From Alphaproteobacteria bacterium (lineage in GTDB: Bacteria; Pseudomonadota; Alphaproteobacteria; Micropepsales; Micropepsaceae), in the NCBI GenBank assembly GCA_016124385.1, contig WGNU01000009.1, positions 1-64,000 on the forward strand: a DNA stretch of 64,000 bases, given 5' to 3'. The notes beneath the pieces are model-generated. The model was not told the DNA's origin and made no database searches. It saw only the letters and a list, made by a program, of their open reading frames with translations. The position numbers were made by a program, and so were the translations under genes. Positions 25,853 through 35,106 of this stretch are shown here, piece by piece (the first letter of the stretch is position 1; each line of letters begins with the position of its first letter).

Positions 25853-27701
25853 GCCGTTTGCGTTCCTGATCGCTGCCGCGCTGGCCGCGGGTGCCGCCCA
25901 TGCGCAATCGCCGGGCGCGCCGCGGCAGATTATTCCCGTGCCGTCGCCGCGCAGCGAACCGCCGCCGCCCAGCGAACCGGCGCCGCCCGCTTCGCCCTAT
26001 CCGCAGAGCGGGCCGACACCCTATCCGCCAGCCTCGGCGCCCAGCGGCTTTGAGGCGGCGCCGCTCCAAACCATTCCAGGGCAGGCGGGGGCCGCTGGCG
26101 CGCCTTCCGTCGAGGTTGGCACGCTCGACAGCGTCGATAATTCGGCGGTCGGCCTTTTGAGCCCGGACGAGGGTGGCCTCGGCTCCGACCTCTGGCAGGG
26201 CTCGTCGCGCGCGACCATCGCCGCGCTGCTCGCAACCATGCCGGTCGCGACACGCTCGCCCGCCGTCAACGCGCTCGGGCGGCGGGTGCTGCTTTCAGGC
26301 GGTTCCGCGCCCCGGGGCGCGCGGCAGGAGGGCGCCTCGCTGATCGAGCTGCGAATCGACCGCCTGGCCGCCGCCGGCGAAAACGCCGCGATCGGCGATC
26401 TGGTCGCGCGCCTCGTTGAGCCGAGCGAGGCCGTGCGGCGCAAGGCCGTCGATGCACTTCTTCTCGAGGGGCGGGACGATCTCGCGTGCGGCGACGCGTC
26501 TGCGCTCCGGCTTGCCTCGAACGACCCCTATTGGCTGATGGTCCGCGCCTATTGCTACGCGGTCGAGGGCAACGCCCCGGGGGTCAGCCTCACGCTTGAG
26601 CTCATGAAGAATTTCGGCGAGGGCGATCCCGTGGTCGAGGCGCTCGCGGTGCAGATCGCGGAGGGCTTCCCCGCCAAGATCTCGACCTACCGCTCGCCGA
26701 GCCCGCTCGGCCTTGCCTTTTTTCGGCTGGCCGACGTCACACTTCCCGCCGATGTCTTAAAAGACGCGGAACCTGGCGAGCTTTCCTCGATCGCGCGGCT
26801 GCATACCGCGAGCCGGGACATTCAGCTGGCGGCCGCCGAGGGCGCCGCGCATGTCGGCGCGATCGATCCGAAGGAACTGATCCCGCTCTATGCGGCGCTC
26901 AGCTTCAAGGAAAAGCTGTTCGCGAATGTCGCGGGCAGCGCCGCGGCGCTCACGACACCCGAGGCGAACGCGCTTTTCTATCAATCGGTCGTCCGCGCCA
27001 AAACGAATGCCGGCAAGGTTGCCGCGCTCAGCGCGGCACTGCGTTTCGCGCGGACGCAGGGCGCCTTCACCATGCTGGCGCAAGTCTACGGCAAGGCGGC
27101 AGCGGAAATCCTGCCGGCGACCGATCATGCGGCCGAAGCGCCCGAGATCGTGCGCGCGCTGCTGCTGGCGGGCGAGCGGGCGCGCGCCCGCGACTGGACG
27201 AACGTGATTGCAGACGCAAGCCAAGGCGAGGGCGAAATCCTCAATGCGGCGGAAATCCGCCTCGCGGTTGCTGATCCGAATGCGCTGCAATTGCTGCGGA
27301 CGCAACAGGCGCTTTCCTGGCTCGTCGCCGCCGCGACGACGCGCGCGCCGGGTGATCCGGTGCTGCGGCGTGTCGAACTCGAGGTCGGGATCATGGACGC
27401 ACTCGGCTTCCCGGTGCCGGGCGACGTGCGCGCGCAGGTGCTACAAGGGCCGCTCGGCGGGCAGGGCTTTATTCCAACGACGGCGGTGATGACCGGCCTT
27501 CCGGCGGCATCCTCGGAAAACCGCGTCGGCGAGACGGCGCTCTATGCGCTCGCAGGCCTCGGTCAGCTTGGGCCGGCCGCGAGCCATCCCCAAACCATTG
27601 CCACCGTCGTGCGCGCGTTGAAGCTGGTCGGCCTCGAGGCTGATGCGCGGGCGATCGCGCTCGAGGCGCTCCTCGCGCGGCCGTTCGGCTCGACGTCGTG
27701 A
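25833..27701 (+). CDS. Large exported protein of unknown function upstream of xerD
   Basis: This 622-residue protein starts at the ATG at 25833 inside the previous gene. It has a signal peptide (FAFLIAAALAAGAAHA) with cleavage near residue 24. A Pro-rich, low-complexity linker (PPPSEPAPPASPYPQ) follows to about residue 80. From about 110 on the protein is all helical with Ala/Leu-rich pairs of helices resembling TPR or HEAT-like repeats. Similar proteins in related genomes sit next to xerD and are of unknown role. It ends in a four-base overlap with xerD (GTGA), which implies cotranscription. Confidence 0.75.
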   Translation: MRRFRVRPFAFLIAAALAAGAAHAQSPGAPRQIIPVPSPRSEPPPPSEPAPPASPYPQSGPTPYPPASAPSGFEAAPLQTIPGQAGAAGAPSVEVGTLDSVDNSAVGLLSPDEGGLGSDLWQGSSRATIAALLATMPVATRSPAVNALGRRVLLSGGSAPRGARQEGASLIELRIDRLAAAGENAAIGDLVARLVEPSEAVRRKAVDALLLEGRDDLACGDASALRLASNDPYWLMVRAYCYAVEGNAPGVSLTLELMKNFGEGDPVVEALAVQIAEGFPAKISTYRSPSPLGLAFFRLADVTLPADVLKDAEPGELSSIARLHTASRDIQLAAAEGAAHVGAIDPKELIPLYAALSFKEKLFANVAGSAAALTTPEANALFYQSVVRAKTNAGKVAALSAALRFARTQGAFTMLAQVYGKAAAEILPATDHAAEAPEIVRALLLAGERARARDWTNVIADASQGEGEILNAAEIRLAVADPNALQLLRTQQALSWLVAAATTRAPGDPVLRRVELEVGIMDALGFPVPGDVRAQVLQGPLGGQGFIPTTAVMTGLPAASSENRVGETALYALAGLGQLGPAASHPQTIATVVRALKLVGLEADARAIALEALLARPFGSTS

Positions 27702-28648
27702 GCGCGGGGCGGGCGGCAGACCTGCCGGAGCTCGACGCGTTCCTTGAAATGTTGGCGGTCGAGCGTAATGCGGCGGCGAATACGATCGAGGCCTATCGGC
27801 GCGACCTTTCTGCCCTAACGGCATTTCTGCGCAAACGCAAGACGTCGCTCGCGGCGGCAAGCCCGGACGATCTTTCTGCTTTTCTCGCGCAACTGGGCGC
27901 GGCCGGCATGGCGGCGGCAACCCTGGCGCGGCACCGCTCGGCGCTGCGGCAGTTCTATCGCTTCCTCTATGCCTCGGGCGCCATTTCGCGCGATCCCGCC
28001 TCGGGCCTTGAGGCGCCGCGCCGCGCGCGAACGCTGCCTGCCGTTCTGAGCGAAAAGGAAGCCCTCGCGCTGATCGAGGCGGCGCGCGGCGACGGCCGGC
28101 CGGACGATCTCCGGCTGGTTGCGCTCCTTGAACTGCTCTACGCGGCGGGCTTGCGGGTGAGCGAACTCGTCTCCTTGCCAATGAGCGCGGTGCGCCGGGC
28201 CGGGCCGCTGCGCATCAAGGGCAAAGGCGGGCGGGAGCGGATCGTTCCCGTGCACGATGCGGCGCGGGCGGCCGTTGAAGCCTATCTCCGCGTGCGGGAC
28301 ACGTTCCTGCCGCGCGCGAAGAAGACAGGTTCGTCAGAGGCGTCGCCCTATCTCTTCCCCTCGCGCGGTACTCCGGGGCACCTGACGCGGCAGCGGTTCG
28401 GGCAAATGCTCAAGGCGCTTGGCCTGCGCGCCGGGCTCGCGCCCGAACGGGTGCACCCGCACGTGCTTCGCCATTCCTTCGCGACGCATCTCCTCGCCCA
28501 CGGGGCGGACCTCCGGGTCGTGCAGGAATTGCTCGGCCACGCCGACCTTTCGACGACACAGATCTATACGCACGTCGCTGATGCGCGGCTGAAGGCGGCG
28601 GTCTTCGAGGCGCATCCGCTCGCGCTGCGCGGCCGACGGCGAGCCTGA
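27698..28648 (+). CDS. xerD: Tyrosine recombinase XerD
   Basis: This 316-residue recombinase resolves chromosome dimers at dif with XerC. The N-terminal core-binding domain (ELDAFLEMLAVERNAAANTI) is at 10-100. The catalytic residues are complete: Arg153 (GLRVSEL), Lys176, His255 and Arg258 (HVLRHSF), His281 (LGHADLS) and the nucleophile Tyr290 (QIYTHV). The start is the GTG at 27698, which overlaps the stop of the preceding gene. A vertically inherited housekeeping recombinase is more likely than a phage integrase, from sequence and from the aroK/aroB/accA neighbourhood. Confidence 0.95.
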   Translation: MSAGRAADLPELDAFLEMLAVERNAAANTIEAYRRDLSALTAFLRKRKTSLAAASPDDLSAFLAQLGAAGMAAATLARHRSALRQFYRFLYASGAISRDPASGLEAPRRARTLPAVLSEKEALALIEAARGDGRPDDLRLVALLELLYAAGLRVSELVSLPMSAVRRAGPLRIKGKGGRERIVPVHDAARAAVEAYLRVRDTFLPRAKKTGSSEASPYLFPSRGTPGHLTRQRFGQMLKALGLRAGLAPERVHPHVLRHSFATHLLAHGADLRVVQELLGHADLSTTQIYTHVADARLKAAVFEAHPLALRGRRRA

Positions 28649-28844
28649 GACAGGCCTTTCTTGGTTAACCAACGAATAAAATTCATCGTCGGCAGAGCCC
28701 GTCCCCGGTTCACAAGGAATGCGGCAAAACCTAGGGTGGCTCTTGGGCCGGATGCAGGCGCGCGTCGGGGGCGCTGTCGGCCATGCGGCGCACCTCGCCT
28801 TTCGCAGTGTGGCGCCGTGCGTCGCGAAAGGTTCGGCTGGGCCG

Positions 28845-29876
28845 ATGTACCTGCAATACATCCAGCAATTTCGCGCGATCGCGATTCTTTTCGTGGTCGC
28901 AAGCCATACGACCGATCCGCTCGATTGGTCGCAATCGGAGTTCATGTGGCGGGCAATCGAAGTCACGACGAGCAACGGCACGCTGCTCTTCGTGTTCATC
29001 GCAGGGTTTCTCTTTCAGCATTTGCTGCGGCGCTACGAGCCCAAGCGCTATCTGCTGCAGAAATTCAACTACGTGATCGTGCCCTATCTGCTCATCGCGG
29101 TTCCGGCGATCACGATCGTTTTTGCGGCGCCGCAATGGCCGGAGAAATTGCCCGACGCATTCGGCGATTGGCCGTTCGTGGCGCAGATCGCCTGGCTTTA
29201 TGGGACCGGCGACATGCTCGCGCCGCTCTGGTTCATCCCGATGATCTCCATGATCTATCTGCTCGCGCCGCTCCTCGCATGGGCGGACCGCGACGCGCGA
29301 ATCTATTGGGTCATGCCGTTCCTGGTGGCCGGGTCCATGTTCTTGCCGCGCGATGGAACGGCCTGGGTCGGATTCATCATCTATTTTCCGATCTATCTCT
29401 TGGGAATGTGGGCCTCGCACTACCGCACGCGCATCATTCCGATGTGCGAGCGTTACGCCTATTCGTTGCTCTGTGTGGCGGTCGGGTTGGCGGTGTTGCA
29501 GCTCGTCGCCTTCGACTCGCACGGCAACATGGCGGCAGATTCGATGTTCGAATCGCACGACGACGTGATCGCGATCGTGCGCATACAGAAGATCGCGCTC
29601 ACCTTCGCGCTGCTCGGGCTGCTCAGCCGCTATGAGACATGGATCGGCAGACGTCTCGATCTTCTCGCCAATGTGAGTTTCAGCATCTTCTTTCTGCACT
29701 ATTATTTCGTGCAGGCGACGTGGATTCTCACGGATCGGCTGTGGCCGCCAATTCCGGGGAATCTTTTCACTTATGCGGTAATGACAGCCGTTGCGCTTTT
29801 TGGTTCGATCGCCATCACACTCTTCGTTCAGCGCGTGGCGGGATCGACCAAAAGCCGGATGCTGGTTGGGAGTTAA
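28845..29876 (+). CDS. Membrane acyltransferase (acyltransferase-3 / OafA-like), copy 1
   Basis: This is a 343-residue membrane protein with about ten hydrophobic segments, as in acyltransferase-3 proteins that O-acetylate or otherwise acylate sugars on lipopolysaccharide or secreted glycans. Family marks are the N-terminal YIQQFRAIAILFVVASH with its conserved His and the WFIPMISMIYLLAPLL segment. The start at 28845 was chosen because it aligns with the ATG of the paralogue just downstream; the upstream in-frame part has no membrane or family features. Both paralogues end in the same SRMLVGS. The pair lies between xerD and accA and looks like an insertion there. Confidence 0.85.
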   Translation: MYLQYIQQFRAIAILFVVASHTTDPLDWSQSEFMWRAIEVTTSNGTLLFVFIAGFLFQHLLRRYEPKRYLLQKFNYVIVPYLLIAVPAITIVFAAPQWPEKLPDAFGDWPFVAQIAWLYGTGDMLAPLWFIPMISMIYLLAPLLAWADRDARIYWVMPFLVAGSMFLPRDGTAWVGFIIYFPIYLLGMWASHYRTRIIPMCERYAYSLLCVAVGLAVLQLVAFDSHGNMAADSMFESHDDVIAIVRIQKIALTFALLGLLSRYETWIGRRLDLLANVSFSIFFLHYYFVQATWILTDRLWPPIPGNLFTYAVMTAVALFGSIAITLFVQRVAGSTKSRMLVGS

Positions 29877-29946
29877 GCGCCGCCACCGCGATGCGGGTTC
29901 CTCCGCAGGCTGAATTGCGCCAGACTGCCGCGGGGCGAGAGGCGGC

Positions 29947-30987
29947 ATGCTTGTTCACTATATTCAGCAGCTTCGCGGATTGGCGATCATCCTGATCGTT
30001 GTGACGCACGCGATGGATCCGTTCGACTGGTCGGAGCGGCCGTTGACGGCACTCGTCCTCAAGACCGTGGCCGTCAACGGCACACTGATCTTTGTCTTCA
30101 TCGCGGGATTTCTGTTTCAGCATCTGCTGCCACGCTACGAGCCAATCGCCTATTTGCGCGGCAAGCTGCGAAATGTGATCGTGCCCTATCTCATCCTTGG
30201 AGCGCCCGCGATCGTTCTCGTCCTGTCGGGGCCCAGCTTGCCGCCGATGTATCCCAAGGACATGGCGAGCTGGTCGCTCGCGGGGCAGATCGTCTGGTTC
30301 TATGCGACCGGAGCGATGCTCGGACCGTTCTGGTTCATTCCGATGATCGCGATCATCTATCTGCTTGCGCCTGTGCTCGCGTGGGCAGACCGCGACCAGC
30401 GCTTCTATTGGCTGTTGCCGGCGCTTCTGATCGTCTCGATCGTGCTGCCGCGGCCGGCCTATAATCTCGATCCGCTTCACGCGCTCGCGCTGTTCCTGCC
30501 GATTTACGTGCTTGGCATGGCGGTCTCGCGGTACCGCGATGTCGTGATCCCGCGGTGTCAGCGCGCGTGCGGCGTGCTTTTCGGACTCACGGGCGCGCTG
30601 ATCCTCATCCAGATCGCGCTCGTGCTTCAGACGGGAAAGCCGTTCAACCCGCTCACCGATCCGACGGGCTTTTACGTGATCAATCTCGACACGGTGCAAA
30701 AGACGCTTTTGACGTTCGCGCTCCTCGGCCTGCTCAGCCGGCACGAGGGCGCGATCGGCGCGCGGTTCGATGAATTGGCGAATGCGAGCTTCAGCATCTA
30801 TTTCCTGCACTACTATTTCGTGCAGGCACAGTTCGTTTTCATCACGCAGACATCGATCTGGCCGCCGGCCTCACTGCTCGCGGTCACCGCGCTCTCGGCT
30901 TTGGCGATCATCGCGCCAATGGCATTCGCGCGGTGGGTGCGGCTGCGCGCGGGGAGAAACGCGAGCCGCATGCTCGTCGGCAGCTAG
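29947..30987 (+). CDS. Membrane acyltransferase (acyltransferase-3 / OafA-like), copy 2
   Basis: This 346-residue paralogue of the preceding gene shares the motifs [17 protein letters not shown] with the active-site His, [38 protein letters not shown] and the C-terminal [14 protein letters not shown], and it ends with the same SRMLVGS. The two copies are clearly a tandem duplication that has diverged, perhaps with different donor or acceptor specificity. The stop overlaps the end of the convergent lyase gene by four bases. Confidence 0.87.
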   Translation: MLVHYIQQLRGLAIILIVVTHAMDPFDWSERPLTALVLKTVAVNGTLIFVFIAGFLFQHLLPRYEPIAYLRGKLRNVIVPYLILGAPAIVLVLSGPSLPPMYPKDMASWSLAGQIVWFYATGAMLGPFWFIPMIAIIYLLAPVLAWADRDQRFYWLLPALLIVSIVLPRPAYNLDPLHALALFLPIYVLGMAVSRYRDVVIPRCQRACGVLFGLTGALILIQIALVLQTGKPFNPLTDPTGFYVINLDTVQKTLLTFALLGLLSRHEGAIGARFDELANASFSIYFLHYYFVQAQFVFITQTSIWPPASLLAVTALSALAIIAPMAFARWVRLRAGRNASRMLVGS

Positions 30988-32030
30988 AGGCCGTAAGCCT
31001 TGCCCATCTCGGGGTCTTTCGAGGCCACGAGCCGCGCGAGGTCGACGATGACTTTGGCCTGCTTCCAGGTGGCATCGTCTTGCATCTTGCCGTCCAGCAT
31101 CGCGACGCCGGTACCATCCGGCATCGCTTCAAGGATGCGGATCGCGAATTTCACTTCCTCGACGTCCGGATTGAATACTTTCTTGGCAATCGCAATTTGG
31201 CTCGGATGGAGCGACCAGGCGCCCGAGCAGCCCATCAGGAACGCGTTGCGAAATTGCTGTTCGCAGCCTTCCGGATCGTCGATCGCGCCGAAGGGACCGT
31301 AGAATGCCTTGATGCCGGCCGCCGCGCAGGCATCGACCATCTTGGCGAACGTGTAGTGCCAGAGGTCTTGCTGCGCGCGGGCGCGGGGCTGGCCTTCGCG
31401 TGGGTCTTCGATCACCTGATAGAAGGGATGCCCGCCGCCGACGCGCGTCGTCTTCATCTTGCGGCTCGCTGCGAGGTCGGCCGGCCCCAAGCTGATGCCC
31501 TGCATGCGGGGCGAGGCGACCGTGATGGCCTCGACATTGTTGACGCCTTCGGCCGTTTCCAGAATGGCGTGCAGCAGGATCGGCTTCGTCACGCCATGAC
31601 GAGCCTCGAGCAGCGCCAGCATCTGATCCATGTAGTGGATGTCCCAGGGGCCCTCGACCTTCGGCACCATGATGACGTCCAGCTTGTCGCCAAGCCCGCC
31701 GACCAGCTCCGTCACGTCGTCGAAATGCCAGGGCGAGTTCAGGCAGTTGATGCGCGACCAATAGCCGACGCCCAGCGCCGCGAAATCCGTCGCCTTGCCC
31801 ATGGCGATCGCGCCCGCGCGGGCGGCGTCCTTCGCATCGGCGGGGATCGCGTCCTCCAGATTGGCGAGCACGACATCGACGTCGCGGGCCATCTCGGGGA
31901 CCTTGGCGCGCACCTTTTCCAGATGCGCGGGCACGAAATGGATCATCCGCTCTAGGCGAACCGGAAGCTCGCGGAGCGGTTCGGGGGCCCCCGCAGCGAG
32001 AGGTTTGAAAAATTGACGCGGCAGCTTCAT
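30984..32030 (-). CDS. HpcH/HpaI-CitE-type lyase, malyl-CoA/beta-methylmalyl-CoA lyase-like
   Basis: This 348-residue enzyme belongs to the CitE / malyl-CoA lyase family. It has [12 protein letters not shown] at the start, the metal and CoA-binding [12 protein letters not shown] with the catalytic Glu-Asp, an arginine in [24 protein letters not shown] and the [13 protein letters not shown] with metal-binding Glu. Malyl-CoA lyases split malyl-CoA and beta-methylmalyl-CoA to glyoxylate and acetyl- or propionyl-CoA in the serine or ethylmalonyl-CoA pathway, which fits the mutase at 8.6 kb. A citrate-lyase-like or other CoA-ester specificity cannot be ruled out from sequence. The gene is convergent with the second acyltransferase. 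Confidence 0.78.
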   Translation of the reverse strand: MKLPRQFFKPLAAGAPEPLRELPVRLERMIHFVPAHLEKVRAKVPEMARDVDVVLANLEDAIPADAKDAARAGAIAMGKATDFAALGVGYWSRINCLNSPWHFDDVTELVGGLGDKLDVIMVPKVEGPWDIHYMDQMLALLEARHGVTKPILLHAILETAEGVNNVEAITVASPRMQGISLGPADLAASRKMKTTRVGGGHPFYQVIEDPREGQPRARAQQDLWHYTFAKMVDACAAAGIKAFYGPFGAIDDPEGCEQQFRNAFLMGCSGAWSLHPSQIAIAKKVFNPDVEEVKFAIRILEAMPDGTGVAMLDGKMQDDATWKQAKVIVDLARLVASKDPEMGKAYGL

Positions 32031-32074
32031 TGGCGGGGCCTCTCGGGCGCGAGTACGGCAGAGCCCGGTGCCTA

Positions 32075-32950
32075 TCAGTGCAGCGCAGCACCCGCAAGAT
32101 GGGCCAATTTCTCAGGGTTGCGAATGTTGAAAATGGCGGCGATCGCGCCATCCTCGACCTGGATCGCAAAAATGGAATCCAGCCGATCCGCTTCATAGAG
32201 AAAGAGCGCGGGTTCGCCGTTCGCCTGACCGATCGTGAGCCTTGCGCGGTTCTTCCAGGCCAGCTTGCCGGCCAGACCGAAATAGAGGCGCAGCACCCTG
32301 TCGCGGCCCCGAATGGGGTTGAGCGCGGCCGCCACGCGGCCACCGCCGTCGTTGTAGGAGATCACGTCCTCTTTCAAGAGGCTGGTCAGCGCGGCGACGT
32401 CCTGGGACACGGCGGCCGCGGCAAAGCGCTCGAGGAGGTTCACGTGCATCGCCCGGTCGACGGGGAAGCGCGGCTGTGCGTTGGCGAGGCGCGGCTTTGC
32501 CCGCGAGACGAGCTTGCGGCAGGCGGCCTCGGTCTTGCCCAGGACCGCCGCGATTTCCTCATAGTCGTAGTCAAAGGCCTCGCGCAGGATGAAGGCTGCG
32601 CGCTCGTCCGGCGAGAGTCGCTCCAGCACGTGCAGGAGCGCGATCGACAGGTCGCCCGCGAGCGTTTCCGGCGCGAACGCATCTTCAGCGATCGGCTCGG
32701 GCAGCCAGGGGCCGACATAAGTCTCGCGGCGGGCCTTGGCACGGCGGAGTGCATCGAGCGCCAGGCGGGTGGTCACCGTCGTCAGCCAGGCGGCCGGTGA
32801 GCGCAAGGTTGCGACATCGACCGCCTGCCAGCGCAGCCAGGCTTCTTGAACCGTATCCTCGGCGAGGCTGCGCTCGCCCAGCATCCGGTAGGCGAGCGCC
32901 GTCAAACGGGGGCGCTCGCGCTCGAAGAGGTCGGTCGGATCGCCGCTCAC
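32075..32950 (-). CDS. ECF41-type RNA polymerase sigma factor with SnoaL-like C-terminus
   Basis: This 291-residue protein has ECF sigma regions 2 and 4 at about 5-170 ([18 protein letters not shown], then the [24 protein letters not shown]). An about 110-residue NTF2/SnoaL-like domain follows, with [17 protein letters not shown], a typical place for the regulatory DGGG-type motif. This is the layout of group ECF41, in which the C-terminal domain replaces an anti-sigma factor and controls activity. Its start overlaps the stop codon of a carboxymuconolactone-decarboxylase-like gene (ATGA), the partner usually found next to ECF41 factors and often its regulatory target. Confidence 0.88.
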   Translation of the reverse strand: MSGDPTDLFERERPRLTALAYRMLGERSLAEDTVQEAWLRWQAVDVATLRSPAAWLTTVTTRLALDALRRAKARRETYVGPWLPEPIAEDAFAPETLAGDLSIALLHVLERLSPDERAAFILREAFDYDYEEIAAVLGKTEAACRKLVSRAKPRLANAQPRFPVDRAMHVNLLERFAAAAVSQDVAALTSLLKEDVISYNDGGGRVAAALNPIRGRDRVLRLYFGLAGKLAWKNRARLTIGQANGEPALFLYEADRLDSIFAIQVEDGAIAAIFNIRNPEKLAHLAGAALH

Positions 32951-33498
32951 GCCGCGCGTGGAACGGCGACCGTCGTGCCGTCCACCTCAACGCGCACACA
33001 GGCCTCTGCGTGGCCGAGCACGTGCTTCATTTGTGGATAGATGCGCGATCCCGCGATCCCGAAGGCCAAGGTGACAAGCGCGCGCTTGCCCCAGCGGCGC
33101 TCGATGTCCTCGCGCATCTCGCTTGCCTCAGTGTGGCTAATCACCGCCTTCGTGAAGGAGGCGACGAGCGCTTCTTCGGGCGACAGACGGTGCCATTCAT
33201 CGGCCAAGAGGTGGCGGAGCATCGCGGGATCGACGCCGTCCTGCAGCGCCATGTTGATGACGAGCTGCGTGCAGGGCCCGCAATCATCGGCGCGGGCGGC
33301 GCCGATTTTGGCGATGTACCAGAGCGGCTTTGGCAGATCCTCGCGGTACTGCGAGAGTTGCGTCCCCATCCACAGGACACGGAACGCCCTGCTGGAGATG
33401 TCTGCGATCTCGTGCATGTAGGTCGCGTCGTAGCCGAAGCGGCGTTCAAACTTGGCGATCTGGTTGTGCAGTAAACGGTTCAACACGGGAACCTCCAT
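32947..33498 (-). CDS. Carboxymuconolactone decarboxylase / AhpD-like protein of the ECF41 cassette
   Basis: The frame is open further upstream, but the ATG at 33498 fits best: it directly follows the stop of the previous gene with one base overlap and begins MEVPVLNRLL. The 183-residue product has the CMD/AhpD motif DDCGPCTQLVIN with the redox Cys pair C-x2-C (Cys75-type) and a downstream His. Proteins of this type are peroxidase or disulfide-relay enzymes and are regularly encoded beside ECF41 sigma factors. Overlaps on both sides make it the middle gene of a three-gene operon. Confidence 0.85.
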   Translation of the reverse strand: MEVPVLNRLLHNQIAKFERRFGYDATYMHEIADISSRAFRVLWMGTQLSQYREDLPKPLWYIAKIGAARADDCGPCTQLVINMALQDGVDPAMLRHLLADEWHRLSPEEALVASFTKAVISHTEASEMREDIERRWGKRALVTLAFGIAGSRIYPQMKHVLGHAEACVRVEVDGTTVAVPRAA

Positions 33499-33914
33499 CA
33501 GGTGCGAAGGGCGCGAAGCGTGGGACGTGCGGTCAGCGCGAGCGCGATCGCGATGGCGGGCAGGACCATCGTCCCGAAGAACTCGGTGGCGAGAATTTCG
33601 CTGTCGTGGGGCAGGCCGTGCTCCAGCCACTCCACGACATGAAAGAGCCCATGAAGGGTCGGCCATGCGGCGCTGAACGCGGTGAAGAGAAACGCCTCAG
33701 CGGGACGTGCGGCGGCGTAGGCCAGCGCCGTGGCGCTCACGAGATAGGCGAGTCCGATGTCGATCACAAAATGCGTGTTCAACGGGCCCGTGCCGGGAAC
33801 GCCAGGAACGCTCTCGTACCAGCCCGCGGGCGTCGCGATCATCTGAACCGCGTTCACCAAGAATGAGATCGCGATCACGGTCGCAATGCCCCTCCAGAGC
33901 CAATGGCCAGCCAT
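33498..33914 (-). CDS. Small four-span membrane protein of the ECF41 operon
   Basis: The product from the ATG at 33914 has 138 residues and four hydrophobic segments (LWRGIATVIAISFLVNAV, FVIDIGLAYLVSATALAYA, AFLFTAFSAAWPTLHGLFH, EFFGTMVLPAIAIALAL). GGGAGA lies eight bases upstream. It resembles small DoxX-like membrane proteins but I cannot assign it. It is the first gene of the operon with the CMD-like protein and the sigma factor and could be the membrane part of the sensing system, which is inference. Confidence 0.7.
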   Translation of the reverse strand: MAGHWLWRGIATVIAISFLVNAVQMIATPAGWYESVPGVPGTGPLNTHFVIDIGLAYLVSATALAYAAARPAEAFLFTAFSAAWPTLHGLFHVVEWLEHGLPHDSEILATEFFGTMVLPAIAIALALTARPTLRALRT

Positions 33915-34143
33915 CGTTGTCTCTCCCATTCTTGCCGGCACGTCGCACACTTGACGCGCGCCGCCGCGGTTTTGTGACCGCGGGGTGCCCCTCCCGAGGA
34001 AAGATTGACACGATGTCGCACGTTTGTATGGTTCGCTGCGCTTGCGAAGGGCCAACCGGTCGCCCTTTAGCCATCGTTAACGGCTTCGACGCTTGAGATA
34101 GTCCGGCAAGCGCCCCCGAACCTGCGAGAGTTGTGCGCGGTCC

Positions 34144-35106
34144 ATGCATTTCTATCTCGACTTCGAGAAACCGATCGCCGAACTGGAAGGTAAGGTCGTC
34201 GAATTGCGGCGGCTGGCCGCTGAAGATCCGTCCATGGATATCGCCGATGAGGTCAAGCGGCTGGAAGCAAAGGCCGCGCAACTCCTCAGCGACACCTACG
34301 GCAAGCTGACGCCCTGGCAGAAGACGCTGGTCGCGCGGCACCCCAACCGGCCGCATTTCTTCGATTTCGTGGACCGGCTGATCGTCGATTTCACGCCAAT
34401 GGCGGGCGATCGCGTTTATGGGGAGGACGCGGCAATCATCGGCGGGCTTGGGCGTTTCCGGGGCCGCTCTGTCATGGTGATCGGCCATGAAAAGGGTCGC
34501 GACACCAAGACGCGCCTCCAGCACAATTTCGGCATGGCGATGCCGGAGGGCTATCGCAAGGCGGTGCGGCTGATGAGCTTTGCCGAGCGGTTTGGGCTTC
34601 CGGTCCTCACGCTCGTCGACACGCCCGGCGCCTATCCCGGCATCGGCGCCGAAGAGCGCGGCCAGGCCGAGGCCATCGCGCGCTCGACCGAGCGGTGCCT
34701 AACGCTCAATGTTCCGGTCATTTCTGTCATTATCGGCGAGGGCATGTCAGGCGGCGCGATCGGGATCGCGGCCGGCGATGACGTGATGATGCTCGAGCAT
34801 GCCGTCTACGCGGTGATCTCGCCCGAGGCGTGTTCGTCCATACTCTGGCACTCGGCGGAAAAGGCGCAAGAAGCAGCCGCGGCGATGAAGATCACCGCGC
34901 AGGATCTCCTGTCCCTGCAAGTCGTCAACCGGATCATCACCGAGCCCGTGGGCGGCGCGCACCGCGACCCCGCGACCGTCATCGATGCGACCGGCAACGA
35001 AATTGCCAACGTGCTCGACGGGCTTCTCAAGCTCTCGCCGGACCATTTGAAGCGGAGGCGCCGGGAGCGTTATCTCGCCATCGGCCGGACGGTGCCTGCC
35101 GGCTAA
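34144..35106 (+). CDS. accA: Acetyl-CoA carboxylase carboxyltransferase subunit alpha
   Basis: This 320-residue protein, with AccD, transfers the carboxyl group from biotin to acetyl-CoA in the first step of fatty-acid synthesis. The N-terminal coiled coil is followed by the crotonase-fold core with VLTLVDTPGAYPGIGAEERGQ, SVIIGEGMSGGAIGIAAGD (oxyanion-hole Gly residues) and YAVISPEACSSILW. All catalytic elements are present. The last codons overlap the end of a convergent epoxide hydrolase gene by four bases. In related genomes accA is near xerD; here about 5.5 kb of other genes lie between them. Confidence 0.97.
   Translation: MHFYLDFEKPIAELEGKVVELRRLAAEDPSMDIADEVKRLEAKAAQLLSDTYGKLTPWQKTLVARHPNRPHFFDFVDRLIVDFTPMAGDRVYGEDAAIIGGLGRFRGRSVMVIGHEKGRDTKTRLQHNFGMAMPEGYRKAVRLMSFAERFGLPVLTLVDTPGAYPGIGAEERGQAEAIARSTERCLTLNVPVISVIIGEGMSGGAIGIAAGDDVMMLEHAVYAVISPEACSSILWHSAEKAQEAAAAMKITAQDLLSLQVVNRIITEPVGGAHRDPATVIDATGNEIANVLDGLLKLSPDHLKRRRRERYLAIGRTVPAG

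Noticed and set aside
27698..28648. The tyrosine recombinase as the integrase of a genomic island.
   Set aside because: Length, motifs and neighbourhood (aroK, aroB, accA) fit the housekeeping XerD.
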